From positions 1 through 64,000 of the forward strand of contig VAUL01000002.1 in assembly GCA_005774545.1 (NCBI GenBank): a stretch of 64,000 bases of DNA. Reading direction: 5' to 3'. Positions 18,161 through 29,321 of this stretch are shown piece after piece. Below the pieces are notes generated by a model. It was not told the origin of the DNA, did no database searches, and saw only the letters and a list, made by a program, of their open reading frames with translations. Numbering within the stretch: the first letter of the stretch is position 1; every line of letters starts with the position of its first letter. Source of the stretch: Deltaproteobacteria bacterium. GTDB taxonomy: Bacteria; Desulfobacterota; Desulfuromonadia; Desulfuromonadales; BM103. Made by a program: the position numbers and the translations under genes.

Positions 18161-20137
18161 CTAAACCGGGTGACCGTGCAGCAGTTCGCGGGCCTTGTGG
18201 ATGCTCTCCTCATCGCCGAGCAGCATCAGGGTGTCGCCGTGATTGAGGTGGGTGCCGGGACCGGGGTTGTAGGTGATGCGCCCGTGGCGGATGATGCCAA
18301 CCACGCTGGCTCCGGTGGCGGCGCGGAAGTCGAGCTGGGCCAGGGTGCGCCCGAAGTGCGGCGAGTCCTGGGGGACGGCCTGCAGCTCGATCTCTCCGCC
18401 GCCGATCACCGAGAGATAGCTGGACAGCTTGCCGGACTGGGTCTCCGGTTTGCGATAGCGCAGATGATGTTCGTCGCGAATCTCGTCGAGCATCTTGAGC
18501 AGGCGGCCCTCGTTGGCGCGGCAGTGCTGCATCAGGAAGGTCGCCAGTTCCAGGCCGGCGCCAAGTTCGTCGGGGAGAACCTCGTCGGCGCCGGCCTTGA
18601 GCAGGTCGTCGATTTCGGCGACGTAGCGGGTGCGGGCGAGGATGTACAGGCGGGGGTTGAGTTCGCGGGCCGCGGGAATGGCGCGGGCCTGGGCCGCCGG
18701 GTCGTTGATCGCCAGCACCAGGGCCCTGGCCCGGTGAATCCCCGCCCCCTCCAGCACGGCCGGCGCGCTGGCATCGCCGTGCATGATGATCTCCCCGGCC
18801 ATCCGGGCGCGGCGCACGGCATCGCCGTTGACCTCGATATGAATGTAGGGGATGCAGAATTCGCGCAGGACTCTCGCCACGTTGCGGGCAGAAAGTCCGT
18901 AGCTGGCGATGATTACGTGTCCTTCGAGGTTGCCGGTGCGCTCGCGCTCCCCTTCGCCGTTTCGCCGGTCGGGGCGGCCCAGCCAGCCGGAGACCGTGGT
19001 GGCGATCGCCTCGGCGCGGCCGAAGACCAGCGGGGTGAACATCATCGACAGGGCGACGATCGACAGGGCCAGCTGGTAGGTGGCCTGGGGCAGGACATCG
19101 AGCATCTGCGCCTGCTTGAGCAGGATGAAGGAAAATTCGCCGACCTGGAAGGTGATCAGTCCCGTGATCAGCGCCGTGCGCAGCGGGTAGCGGCAGACCA
19201 GCGCCCCGAGGGTGCCGGCGACGGTTTTGGCCAGGCCGAGCAGCAGCAGGCCGATCAGCACCTGACCCCAGTTGGCCAGCAGCAGGCGGATGTCGACCAG
19301 CATCCCCACGGAAATGAAGAATACGGCCAGGAAGACATCGCGGAACGGGATGATGTCGGACAGGACCTGGTGCGAGGAATCCGATTCGGCCAGCGCCAGC
19401 CCGGCGAGGAAGGCGCCGAGCGCCAGCGAGAGGCCGGCCTCGAACGTAGCCCAGGCGGTGCCGAGGACCAGCGCCAGGATGGTCAGCCTAAACAGCTCCG
19501 GCGAACGGGTGCGCAGGATGCCGCGCAGCAGCGGGGTGAGAAGGTGGCGGGCGAAAAGGTAGAGCGTTCCCATGATCAGGGCGGCATGTAAGACCGTCCA
19601 GAAGGAGAAGCTCTGCGGCCGGCTGCCGAGGAGGGGGAGGGCGACCAGGAAGACGATCACGCACAGGTCCTGGAAGAGCAGGATGCCGAGGGCGATCCGG
19701 CCATGGGCGGAGTCGATCTCGCCGCGCTCGAGCAAGAGCTTCAGGACGATGGCGGTCGACGAGAGCGCCATCGCCATCCCCAGTCCGGCCGCGCTCCGCC
19801 ACCCTTCGCCGAGCAGCGCGGTGCCGAGGCCGACGGCGACGGCCGTGGCGGCCAGCTGCACGGTGCCGGCCTTGAGCAGCACCTCCTTCAGGCGCAGGAT
19901 GCGTGAAACCGAGAACTCCAGGCCGATGGTGAACAGCAGCAGGATGACGCCGACTTCGGCGACGATCTCGACTTCGTGAACCCCCTTGACCAGGTGGAAG
20001 CCATAGGGGCCGACCAGCAGGCCGGTTACCAGGTAGCCGACGATCGGCGACTGCTTCAGCCGGCTGAAGAGCCAGGCGTTGGCCAGGGCCAGGGCGAGCA
20101 GGGTGAAGATTTCGCGGAGGACGGAAAGGTCGGGCAT
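18161..20137 (-). CDS. CPA2 cation:proton antiporter (Kef type) with TrkA-N and TrkA-C
   Basis: 658 residues. About 12-13 TM helices (residues 5-380) form the CPA2 exchanger, with the typical VGYLVTGLLVGPYG near 30 and GAFLAGLALAES near 270. A cytoplasmic Rossmann RCK domain (about 410-535) and TrkA-C domain (about 560-655) follow. The nucleotide-binding loop reads ASYGLSARN where relatives have VGYGxxGRN, so two of three glycines are replaced; ligand binding may differ. Likely K+/H+ or Na+/H+ exchange in the inner membrane. Starts four bases after rarA. Confidence 0.88.
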   Translation of the reverse strand: MPDLSVLREIFTLLALALANAWLFSRLKQSPIVGYLVTGLLVGPYGFHLVKGVHEVEIVAEVGVILLLFTIGLEFSVSRILRLKEVLLKAGTVQLAATAVAVGLGTALLGEGWRSAAGLGMAMALSSTAIVLKLLLERGEIDSAHGRIALGILLFQDLCVIVFLVALPLLGSRPQSFSFWTVLHAALIMGTLYLFARHLLTPLLRGILRTRSPELFRLTILALVLGTAWATFEAGLSLALGAFLAGLALAESDSSHQVLSDIIPFRDVFLAVFFISVGMLVDIRLLLANWGQVLIGLLLLGLAKTVAGTLGALVCRYPLRTALITGLITFQVGEFSFILLKQAQMLDVLPQATYQLALSIVALSMMFTPLVFGRAEAIATTVSGWLGRPDRRNGEGERERTGNLEGHVIIASYGLSARNVARVLREFCIPYIHIEVNGDAVRRARMAGEIIMHGDASAPAVLEGAGIHRARALVLAINDPAAQARAIPAARELNPRLYILARTRYVAEIDDLLKAGADEVLPDELGAGLELATFLMQHCRANEGRLLKMLDEIRDEHHLRYRKPETQSGKLSSYLSVIGGGEIELQAVPQDSPHFGRTLAQLDFRAATGASVVGIIRHGRITYNPGPGTHLNHGDTLMLLGDEESIHKARELLHGHPV

Positions 20138-20141
20138 CGGG

Positions 20142-21467
20142 TCAGTCGTCTTCCGTCCGTTCCTGCCGCCTGGCCGCCCACCAGGCGAGGCGTTCGGCGA
20201 TGGTCTTCTCGTAGCCGCTTTCCTTCGGGCGGTAGAAGGTGCGCCCCTTGAGCCGATCGGGCAGGTGCGTCTGGGTGACCACCGCGTCCGGGCGGTCGTG
20301 GGCGTACTGGTACCCCTGGTGGTAGCCGAGCTCCTTCATCAGTTTCGTCGGGGCGTTGCGGATGTGCAGCGGCACCGGCAGGGCGCCGCTGCTGCGGACC
20401 TCGGCCAGGGCCGCGTCGATCGCCACGTACGAGGCGTTGCTCTTCGGCGCGGTGGCGAGGTACGTCACGGCCTGGGCCAGCGGGATGCGCCCTTCGGGGA
20501 GGCCGATCACATGCAGCGCCTGCTGGGCGGCGACCGCCACCTGCAGAGCGCGCGGGTCGGCGTTGCCGACGTCCTCGGCGGCGAAGATGATCATCCGGCG
20601 GGCGATGAACATCGGATCCTCGCCGGCCTCGATCATCCGCGCCAGCCAGTAGATTGCCGCATCCGGGTCGGAGCCGCGCAGGCTCTTGATGAAGGCGGAG
20701 ATGACGTTGTAATGCTCTTCGCCGCCCTGGTCGTAGAGCAGGGGCGCCTTTTGCAGGGCGGCCTCGACCGTGGTCAGCCGGATCGAGCCGTCCTCGGCCA
20801 GGTTGGCCGCCAGCTCCAGGGTGTTGAGGGCGACGCGCGCATCGCCGTGGGCCATCTCGGCCAGGAAGTCGAGCGCCTCCGCCTCGGCGCTCAGGCGGCG
20901 CTCCCCCAACCCCTCCGGCACGGTCAGCGCCCGTTCCAGCAGGATGCGCAGATCGTCGGCGGACAGCGGTTCGAGGACGAAGACCCGCGAGCGCGACAGC
21001 AGCGCCGAGTTGACCTCGAACGACGGGTTTTCGGTCGTGGCGCCGATCAGGATGACGTCGCCGCGCTCCACCCAGGGGAGAAACGCATCCTGCTGGGCCT
21101 TGTTGAAACGGTGAATCTCGTCGACGAACAGCACCGTGCGCCGGCCGTGGTAGCCGCGCTCCTCCTGGGCCCTGGCAACGATCTCGCGCACCTCCTTGAC
21201 CCCCTGCAGCACCGCCGAAAAGGCGGCGAAGCGGCATCTGGTGGTGGCGGCGATGACCTGGGCGAGGGTGGTCTTGCCGGTGCCGGGCGGGCCCCAGAAG
21301 ATCACCGAGGTCAGTTGGTCGGTTTCGATCAGCCGGCGCAGAACCTTCCCTTCGCCGAGCAGGTGCCGCTGCCCGACCACCTGGTCGAGGGCGCGCGGCC
21401 GCATCCGCTCGGCGAGCGGTGGCGGGGTGAGGGTGGCGGCGGTGGCGGCAAAGAGGTCCATCGGCAT
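20142..21467 (-). CDS. rarA: Replication-associated recombination protein A (AAA+ ATPase)
   Basis: 441 residues. Clamp-loader-like AAA+ ATPase that acts at stalled forks with SSB and RecA. Walker [10 protein letters not shown] (about residue 60), Walker B with [10 protein letters not shown] (about 110), sensor 1 [10 protein letters not shown] (about 136). The C-terminal tetramerisation domain ends with [18 protein letters not shown] and the MgsA tail. Start ATG 21467 has GGGAG upstream. It leads an operon with the Kef-type antiporter (four-base gap), a pairing without obvious functional link. Confidence 0.96.
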   Translation of the reverse strand: MPMDLFAATAATLTPPPLAERMRPRALDQVVGQRHLLGEGKVLRRLIETDQLTSVIFWGPPGTGKTTLAQVIAATTRCRFAAFSAVLQGVKEVREIVARAQEERGYHGRRTVLFVDEIHRFNKAQQDAFLPWVERGDVILIGATTENPSFEVNSALLSRSRVFVLEPLSADDLRILLERALTVPEGLGERRLSAEAEALDFLAEMAHGDARVALNTLELAANLAEDGSIRLTTVEAALQKAPLLYDQGGEEHYNVISAFIKSLRGSDPDAAIYWLARMIEAGEDPMFIARRMIIFAAEDVGNADPRALQVAVAAQQALHVIGLPEGRIPLAQAVTYLATAPKSNASYVAIDAALAEVRSSGALPVPLHIRNAPTKLMKELGYHQGYQYAHDRPDAVVTQTHLPDRLKGRTFYRPKESGYEKTIAERLAWWAARRQERTEDD

Positions 21468-21602
21468 GACTCCCGGAGCAAGCGCTCAAACGTTAGCACA
21501 GCGATCCGCGCACGACAACCGGCCGCGGCCTGGTGGCGGCCGGTCGTGGACATCGTCGGGATGCTGTGGTAACTTTCCGGGCACTGCCCAAGGAGGTCCG
21601 CC

Positions 21603-22457
<855 letters not shown>

Positions 22458-22587
22458 TGCTGAGTACTGAGTGCAGAATCTGAAAGACAGCGATGAGCGA
22501 TGAGTGCTGAGCGATGAGTGAAAATCTCTATATCTGTTGTTTGAGGGGTTTACTCATCGCTCATCGCTCGTCGCTCAGTACTTAGAA
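22458..22587. repeat. Heptamer repeat locus B, large imperfect inverted repeat
   Basis: Starts on the base after the nadK stop. Left arm, plus orientation: TGCTGAG, TACTGAG, TGCAGAA (22458-22478), then after a degenerate stretch CGATGAG, CGATGAG, TGCTGAG, CGATGAG (22491-22518). Right arm, same units inverted: CTCATCG, CTCATCG, CTCGTCG, CTCAGTA, CTTAGAA (22553-22587). The arms can pair into a long hairpin around a 34-base loop. It occupies nearly all of the nadK-recN gap. Confidence 0.9.
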
Positions 22588-22593
22588 TTGACT

Positions 22594-24261
22594 ATGCTCC
22601 TGACTCTCTCTATCTCGAATTTCGCCATCATCGACCGGCTGGACGTCGAGTTCGGGCCCGGCTTCAACGTGCTGACCGGGGAGACCGGCGCCGGCAAGTC
22701 GATCGTCATGGACGCGCTCGGCCTGCTGCTCGGCGACCGGGCCAGCCCGGAGCTGATCCGTGCCGGTTGCGAGGAGGCGACCGTCGAGGCGCTCTTCGAT
22801 CTGGCCGGCCGCCCCGACCTGCAGTCTTTGATCGCCGAGGCCGGCTTCCCCGCCGGCGACGACCTGATCCTGCGGCGGCTGGTCAGTCGTGCCGGCCGCA
22901 GCCGTGCCTACGTCAACGGCGGACTGGCGACCCTGGCCCAGCTGCAGCCGCTCGCCGAACAGCTGGTGTCGGTCTGCGGCCAGCACGAACATCAGGCGCT
23001 GATGGGGCGCGAGGCGCATCTGCCGCTGGTCGATGCATTCGGCGGCCACGCGGCGCTGAACGACGAATACCGGCAGCATTATGCCGCATGGCGGGCCACC
23101 GGCGAGCGCCTGGCGCGGCTGAGCGAGGCCGAGCGCGAGCGGGCCAGGCGCCTCGATCTGCTGCGTTTCCAGCTGCGCGAGCTCGAGGAGGCGCAACTGC
23201 GCCCCGGCGAGGATGAGGAGCTGGCTGCCGAACGCCTCCGCCTGCAGCATGCCGGACGGCTGGCGGCGGCGGCGAACGGCGGGTACGAGGCGCTTTATGC
23301 CGCCGACGGTGCGGTCTGCTCGGTGCTGGGCCGCCTGGCCGGCGAACTGGAAGGGCTGGCCGGGGTCGCCCCCGAATTCGGCCCGCCGGCAGAGACGTTG
23401 CGGCAGTCGCTGTATGCGCTCGAAGACGTTGCCGGACAGCTGCGCAGCCAGCTCGGCCGGATCGCCAGCGAGCCGGGCCGGCAGGAGGCCGTTGAGGAGC
23501 GGCTGGCCCTGTTGACCGCTCTCAAGCGCAAGCACGGCAAGACGATCGAGGGTCTCGTCGCGGAGCAGGCGGCCCTGGCCGCGGAGCTCGACGAACTGGA
23601 GCACGCCGAGGAGGTCCGCACCGTGCTGGAACAGGAGCGTGCCGCGCAACAGGCGGCGCTGCTCGAGGCCGGCCGGCGGCTCGGCGCGGCGCGCCGGGAG
23701 GCGGGGGAGCGCCTGGCGGCGGCCATGCGGCAGGAATTGGCCGATCTGTCGCTGGCCGGTGCCCTTTTCGAGCTGCAGCTGGCACCGCTGGCGGAACCGG
23801 GCCCGGCCGGACTGGAGCGGGGGGAATTCCTGTTGGCGCCGAACCGGGGGGAAGCCCTGCTGCCGCTGGCCCGCATCGCGTCCGGCGGCGAGCTGTCGCG
23901 TATCCTCCTGGCACTCAAGCGCATCACTCCGGGGCTCGATCGGGTGCCGACCCTGGTCTTCGATGAGGTCGATGCCGGCATCGGCGGCGCCACCGCGACC
24001 GCGGTCGGCGAAAAGCTGCGCGCCGTCAGCCGCACGGCCCAGGTGCTGTGCGTCACCCACCTCCCGCAGGTGGCGGCGGGTGCCGACCGCCATTTCCTGG
24101 TGAGCAAGCGTGAGGCGGCCGGGCGAACGGTGACCGCCATCGCGCGGCTCGACGGCGAGGAGCGCGTCCGGGAGATGGCCCGCATGCTCGGCGGCGCCCA
24201 GGTGACCGAGCGCACCCTCGCCCACGCCCGCGAACTGATCGGGGCGCCCGCCCAGGGGTAG
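22594..24261 (+). CDS. recN: DNA repair protein RecN
   Basis: 555 residues from ATG 22594 (family norm about 553). SMC-like ATPase that brings broken DNA ends together during double-strand-break repair. N-terminal Walker A GETGAGKS (about 31-38), a central coiled coil (about 150-380), then signature IASGGELSRILLA (about 430) and Walker B PTLVFDEVDAGIGG (about 455). The frame is open upstream through the repeat locus, but those residues are only translated repeat. No clear ribosome site precedes the ATG; the repeat ends six bases before it. Confidence 0.96.
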   Translation: MLLTLSISNFAIIDRLDVEFGPGFNVLTGETGAGKSIVMDALGLLLGDRASPELIRAGCEEATVEALFDLAGRPDLQSLIAEAGFPAGDDLILRRLVSRAGRSRAYVNGGLATLAQLQPLAEQLVSVCGQHEHQALMGREAHLPLVDAFGGHAALNDEYRQHYAAWRATGERLARLSEAERERARRLDLLRFQLRELEEAQLRPGEDEELAAERLRLQHAGRLAAAANGGYEALYAADGAVCSVLGRLAGELEGLAGVAPEFGPPAETLRQSLYALEDVAGQLRSQLGRIASEPGRQEAVEERLALLTALKRKHGKTIEGLVAEQAALAAELDELEHAEEVRTVLEQERAAQQAALLEAGRRLGAARREAGERLAAAMRQELADLSLAGALFELQLAPLAEPGPAGLERGEFLLAPNRGEALLPLARIASGGELSRILLALKRITPGLDRVPTLVFDEVDAGIGGATATAVGEKLRAVSRTAQVLCVTHLPQVAAGADRHFLVSKREAAGRTVTAIARLDGEERVREMARMLGGAQVTERTLAHARELIGAPAQG

Positions 24262-24280
24262 CCCGCAAGGAGTCAGGCCC

Positions 24281-24736
24281 ATGATCCGCAAAGCCCTTAT
24301 CCCCGACGTCAAGGAAATCCACCGCCTGCTGCTCGATTACGCCCGCGACGGCCTGCTGCTGTCGCGGTCCCTGGCCGAGCTCTACGAGTCCCTGCGCGAC
24401 TTCTACGTTTTTGAGGCCGACGGCAAGGTGGTCGGCACGGCGGCGCTGAACATCTGCTGGGAGGATCTCGCCGAGCTGCGCTCCCTGGCGGTCCATCCCG
24501 ACTACAACGGCCGCGGCGCCGGCCGGGAGCTGGTGCTGGCTTGTCTCGACGAAGCCCGCCGCCTCGGCATCCGCCGGGTCTTCGCCCTGACCTACAAGCA
24601 GGCTTTTTTCGAAAAGCTCGGCTTCGCCGTAATCGAAAAATCGCAGCTCCCGCACAAGATCTGGGGGGACTGCATGAAGTGCGCGAAGTTCCCGGATTGC
24701 GACGAGATCGCGCTCAGCATCGACCTCGAGTGTTGA
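24281..24736 (+). CDS. GNAT N-acetyltransferase, short N-acetylglutamate synthase-like
   Basis: 151 residues. GNAT fold with the acetyl-CoA loop YNGRGAGRELV (Q/RxxGxG/A, about 76-84) and LTYKQAFFEKLGF near 105. The shape matches the single-domain NAGS-like enzymes of bacteria lacking classical ArgA, which would make N-acetylglutamate for arginine synthesis; argJ in this window can also do this by recycling. C-terminal Cys cluster CMKCAKFPDC (CX2CX5C, about 129-138) could bind a metal. Placed 19 bases after recN. Confidence 0.75.
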   Translation: MIRKALIPDVKEIHRLLLDYARDGLLLSRSLAELYESLRDFYVFEADGKVVGTAALNICWEDLAELRSLAVHPDYNGRGAGRELVLACLDEARRLGIRRVFALTYKQAFFEKLGFAVIEKSQLPHKIWGDCMKCAKFPDCDEIALSIDLEC

Positions 24737-24743
24737 CAAGGGG

Positions 24744-24772
24744 TTGACATCACGAGGCGAATTCGGTAACAG
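24744..24772 (+). promoter_or_regulatory. Promoter of the M23 peptidase gene
   Basis: Perfect -35 TTGACA (24744-24749), 17-base spacer, -10 TAACAG (24767-24772). It shows the downstream gene has its own transcript and cannot start before about 24780. Confidence 0.75.
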
Positions 24773-24848
24773 TTACACTCCCGCGAGCCGGGTCGGAATT
24801 TTCGGAAGGGGCGATGGCTTCTTCCGACGTGTCTTGAGAGGCAACGAT

Positions 24849-25718
24849 TTGTCCAAACGCTTCACCATCCTGATCATCCCCGAGGGGTCGCATCGCGTCC
24901 GCCGCTTTGCCCTTCAGCTTTCCGCCATCAAGTGGTCGGCGGCGGGGGTGGCGTGTTGCGTGCTGCTGGTGATCGGCCTGGCGGTCTATGCCGTCAAGTC
25001 GGGGTTCGACCGGCGCGAGTTCGAGCGGCTGCGGGAGCAGTCGCGCGTCCACCAGCAGGAGATGGATCAGCTGGTGGCCAAGCTCGAGGATCTGCGCAAG
25101 GAACTGCTGGTCATGGCCCAGAACGATGCCAAGCTGCGGATCATGAACAAGCTGACCAAGCCGAAGACGGAGAACCTTGACGGCGTCGGCGGGCCGGCGG
25201 TGGGTGACGGGCCGGTCGACAAGCTGTCCAGTCTGCAGGACCAGATCGACAACCTGCGGCGCGAGGTCGATCTGCGCCGGGTCAGCCAGGAGGAGATCCA
25301 GGGGTTCCTCAACGATCAGCGTTCGCTGCTCGGTTCGCGGCCGGCCGGCTGGCCGGTGCGTGGCTGGGTGACCTCCGATTTCGGCGTCCGCCGCGATCCG
25401 TTCGACGGTCAGCGGCGCATGCACGAAGGGCTCGATATCGCCACCCGCACCGGGACGCCGGTAATGACCACGGCTGCCGGGATCGTCCGCGAGGTCGGCA
25501 CCGAGCCGGGTTACGGCAAGCTGGTGGTCATCGACCACGGACACGGCTTTTCCACCGCCTACGGCCACAACTCGCGCATTCTGGTCAAGATCGGCCAGCG
25601 TGTAAAGCGCGGCGAGGTGATCGCCACCGCCGGCAACACCGGCCGCTCGAGCGGTCCGCATGTCCACTACGAAGTGCGCGTCAACGGCGTGCCGGTCAAC
25701 CCGGACAAGTACCTGTAG
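24849..25718 (+). CDS. M23 family metallopeptidase, membrane-anchored
   Basis: 289 residues from TTG 24849 (GAGAGG six bases upstream; upstream in-frame codons overlap the promoter). Short cytoplasmic head, TM helix (about 25-48), coiled coil (about 52-100 and 125-155) and a LytM domain (about 170-285). Zinc ligands present: HEGLDIA (His and Asp) and HVHYEVRVNG. Probable peptidoglycan endopeptidase or amidase activator at the envelope. The arrangement resembles the MepM/EnvC-like M23 proteins. Followed by a strong terminator. Confidence 0.9.
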   Translation: MSKRFTILIIPEGSHRVRRFALQLSAIKWSAAGVACCVLLVIGLAVYAVKSGFDRREFERLREQSRVHQQEMDQLVAKLEDLRKELLVMAQNDAKLRIMNKLTKPKTENLDGVGGPAVGDGPVDKLSSLQDQIDNLRREVDLRRVSQEEIQGFLNDQRSLLGSRPAGWPVRGWVTSDFGVRRDPFDGQRRMHEGLDIATRTGTPVMTTAAGIVREVGTEPGYGKLVVIDHGHGFSTAYGHNSRILVKIGQRVKRGEVIATAGNTGRSSGPHVHYEVRVNGVPVNPDKYL

Positions 25719-25745
25719 GCGGTTCTCCCCAAAGGTAAAAAACAC

Positions 25746-25774
25746 AACCCCGGCCGTGCGGCCGGGGTTTTTTT
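25746..25774. terminator. Bidirectional terminator
   Basis: Ten-base-pair stem 25746-25755 / 25760-25769 (AACCCCGGCC arm, GTGC loop) followed by a T run to 25774. A-rich bases on the left would also allow termination of the convergent lipoprotein gene. Confidence 0.92.
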
Positions 25775-25814
25775 GTCGGATGGGGCAGCGGGCGGCACAG
25801 GGGCCGCATGGTGG

Positions 25815-26426
25815 TCAGCGGACGGTGAAGCTGGTTTCACGCGAGTCGCTGCTGCTTTCGCTGCGGATCGTGGTGATCACCTTGTAGGTGCCGCGCTTGG
25901 CGTCGGCGGGGAGGAACAGCGGCACGTTGGAGTTGTAGGTGCCGGGGGTGCGGGTCGAGGTGACCTCCGGCTTGCCGACCAGTTCGTTGTTGAGGCGGAT
26001 TTCGCGGATCTCGGTCAGGCTCACCTGGCTGTTCGCCTGGGGCGCCATCACGGCGTAGGTGCAGAGCAGATCGACCTTGCCTCCGGGCGAAATGGCTCCG
26101 GGGCTGACGGTTGCGCTTTCGATCCGGATCGAGACCCCGGCCGTCCCCTGGTAGTTGTAGTGGCTGGCGGTTTCCTCGGCGGTCTTCTGCCGGTCGACGG
26201 TGTAGTTGCCGATGGCGCCGCCCACCAGCGCGCCGACCAGGCCGCCGATGAGCGCCCCCTGGGTGCGCGACCCCTCGCCGGCCAGGACGGCGCCGGCCAG
26301 TGCCCCCGTGGCGGCCCCGATCCCTGCGCCGGCCGCGGCGCCCTTGTGCTCCTCGGGGATGGTCGTGCAGCTGCCGAGGGTGAAAATGACGAGACAAGCA
26401 ATGATGCCTTTGCAGAACGTCCTCAT
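25815..26426 (-). CDS. Glycine-zipper lipoprotein
   Basis: 203 residues from ATG 26426 (AAGGAGG eight bases upstream). Lipoprotein signal ending LGSC (Cys19). Residues about 28-75 form a Gly-zipper: repeated GxxxG spacing in GAAAGAGIGAATGALAGAV and GALIGGLVGALVGGAIG, as in Rick_17kDa/SlyB-like outer-membrane proteins. The second half (about 95-203) is a beta-rich domain with no family I can name. Likely outer-membrane lipoprotein. Divergent from secA. Confidence 0.8.
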   Translation of the reverse strand: MRTFCKGIIACLVIFTLGSCTTIPEEHKGAAAGAGIGAATGALAGAVLAGEGSRTQGALIGGLVGALVGGAIGNYTVDRQKTAEETASHYNYQGTAGVSIRIESATVSPGAISPGGKVDLLCTYAVMAPQANSQVSLTEIREIRLNNELVGKPEVTSTRTPGTYNSNVPLFLPADAKRGTYKVITTIRSESSSDSRETSFTVR

Positions 26427-26469
26427 GGTCTCCTCCTTGGAAGCGTGTGGTTGCCGGTTCCTCTGCTCA

Positions 26470-26497
26470 AGCATAGCTCTTTGCCCACCGCTGTCAA
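26470..26497 (-). promoter_or_regulatory. Promoter of the glycine-zipper lipoprotein
   Basis: Minus strand: perfect -35 TTGACA (26497-26492), 16-base spacer, -10 TATGCT (26475-26470), about 45 bases before the ATG. Confidence 0.8.
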
Positions 26498-26520
26498 AAG
26501 CGCTGCCGGACCCTTTCGCC

Positions 26521-26549
26521 TTGAGCACCCTCCGGCGCTGTGCTAACAT
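26521..26549 (+). promoter_or_regulatory. Promoter of secA
   Basis: -35 TTGAGC (26521-26526), 17-base spacer, -10 TAACAT (26544-26549), about 60 bases before the secA start; it shows that upstream in-frame codons are untranslated. Confidence 0.75.
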
Positions 26550-26608
26550 TACCCGCTTGTCAGGCCCGCCCTGCGCCAGGCCAAATCCACCCGGAAACGG
26601 AGTCGATA

Positions 26609-29305
<2,697 letters not shown>

Positions 29306-29321
29306 GGCCCAAGGAGCCAAT

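Noticed and set aside
22458-22587. Insertion-sequence ends or MITE
   Set aside because: No target-site duplication and no transposase; the arms are made of degenerate seven-base units instead of unique terminal repeats.
22537-22593. Upstream extension of recN
   Set aside because: These codons are heptamer repeat sequence; RecN family N-terminus begins at ATG 22594.
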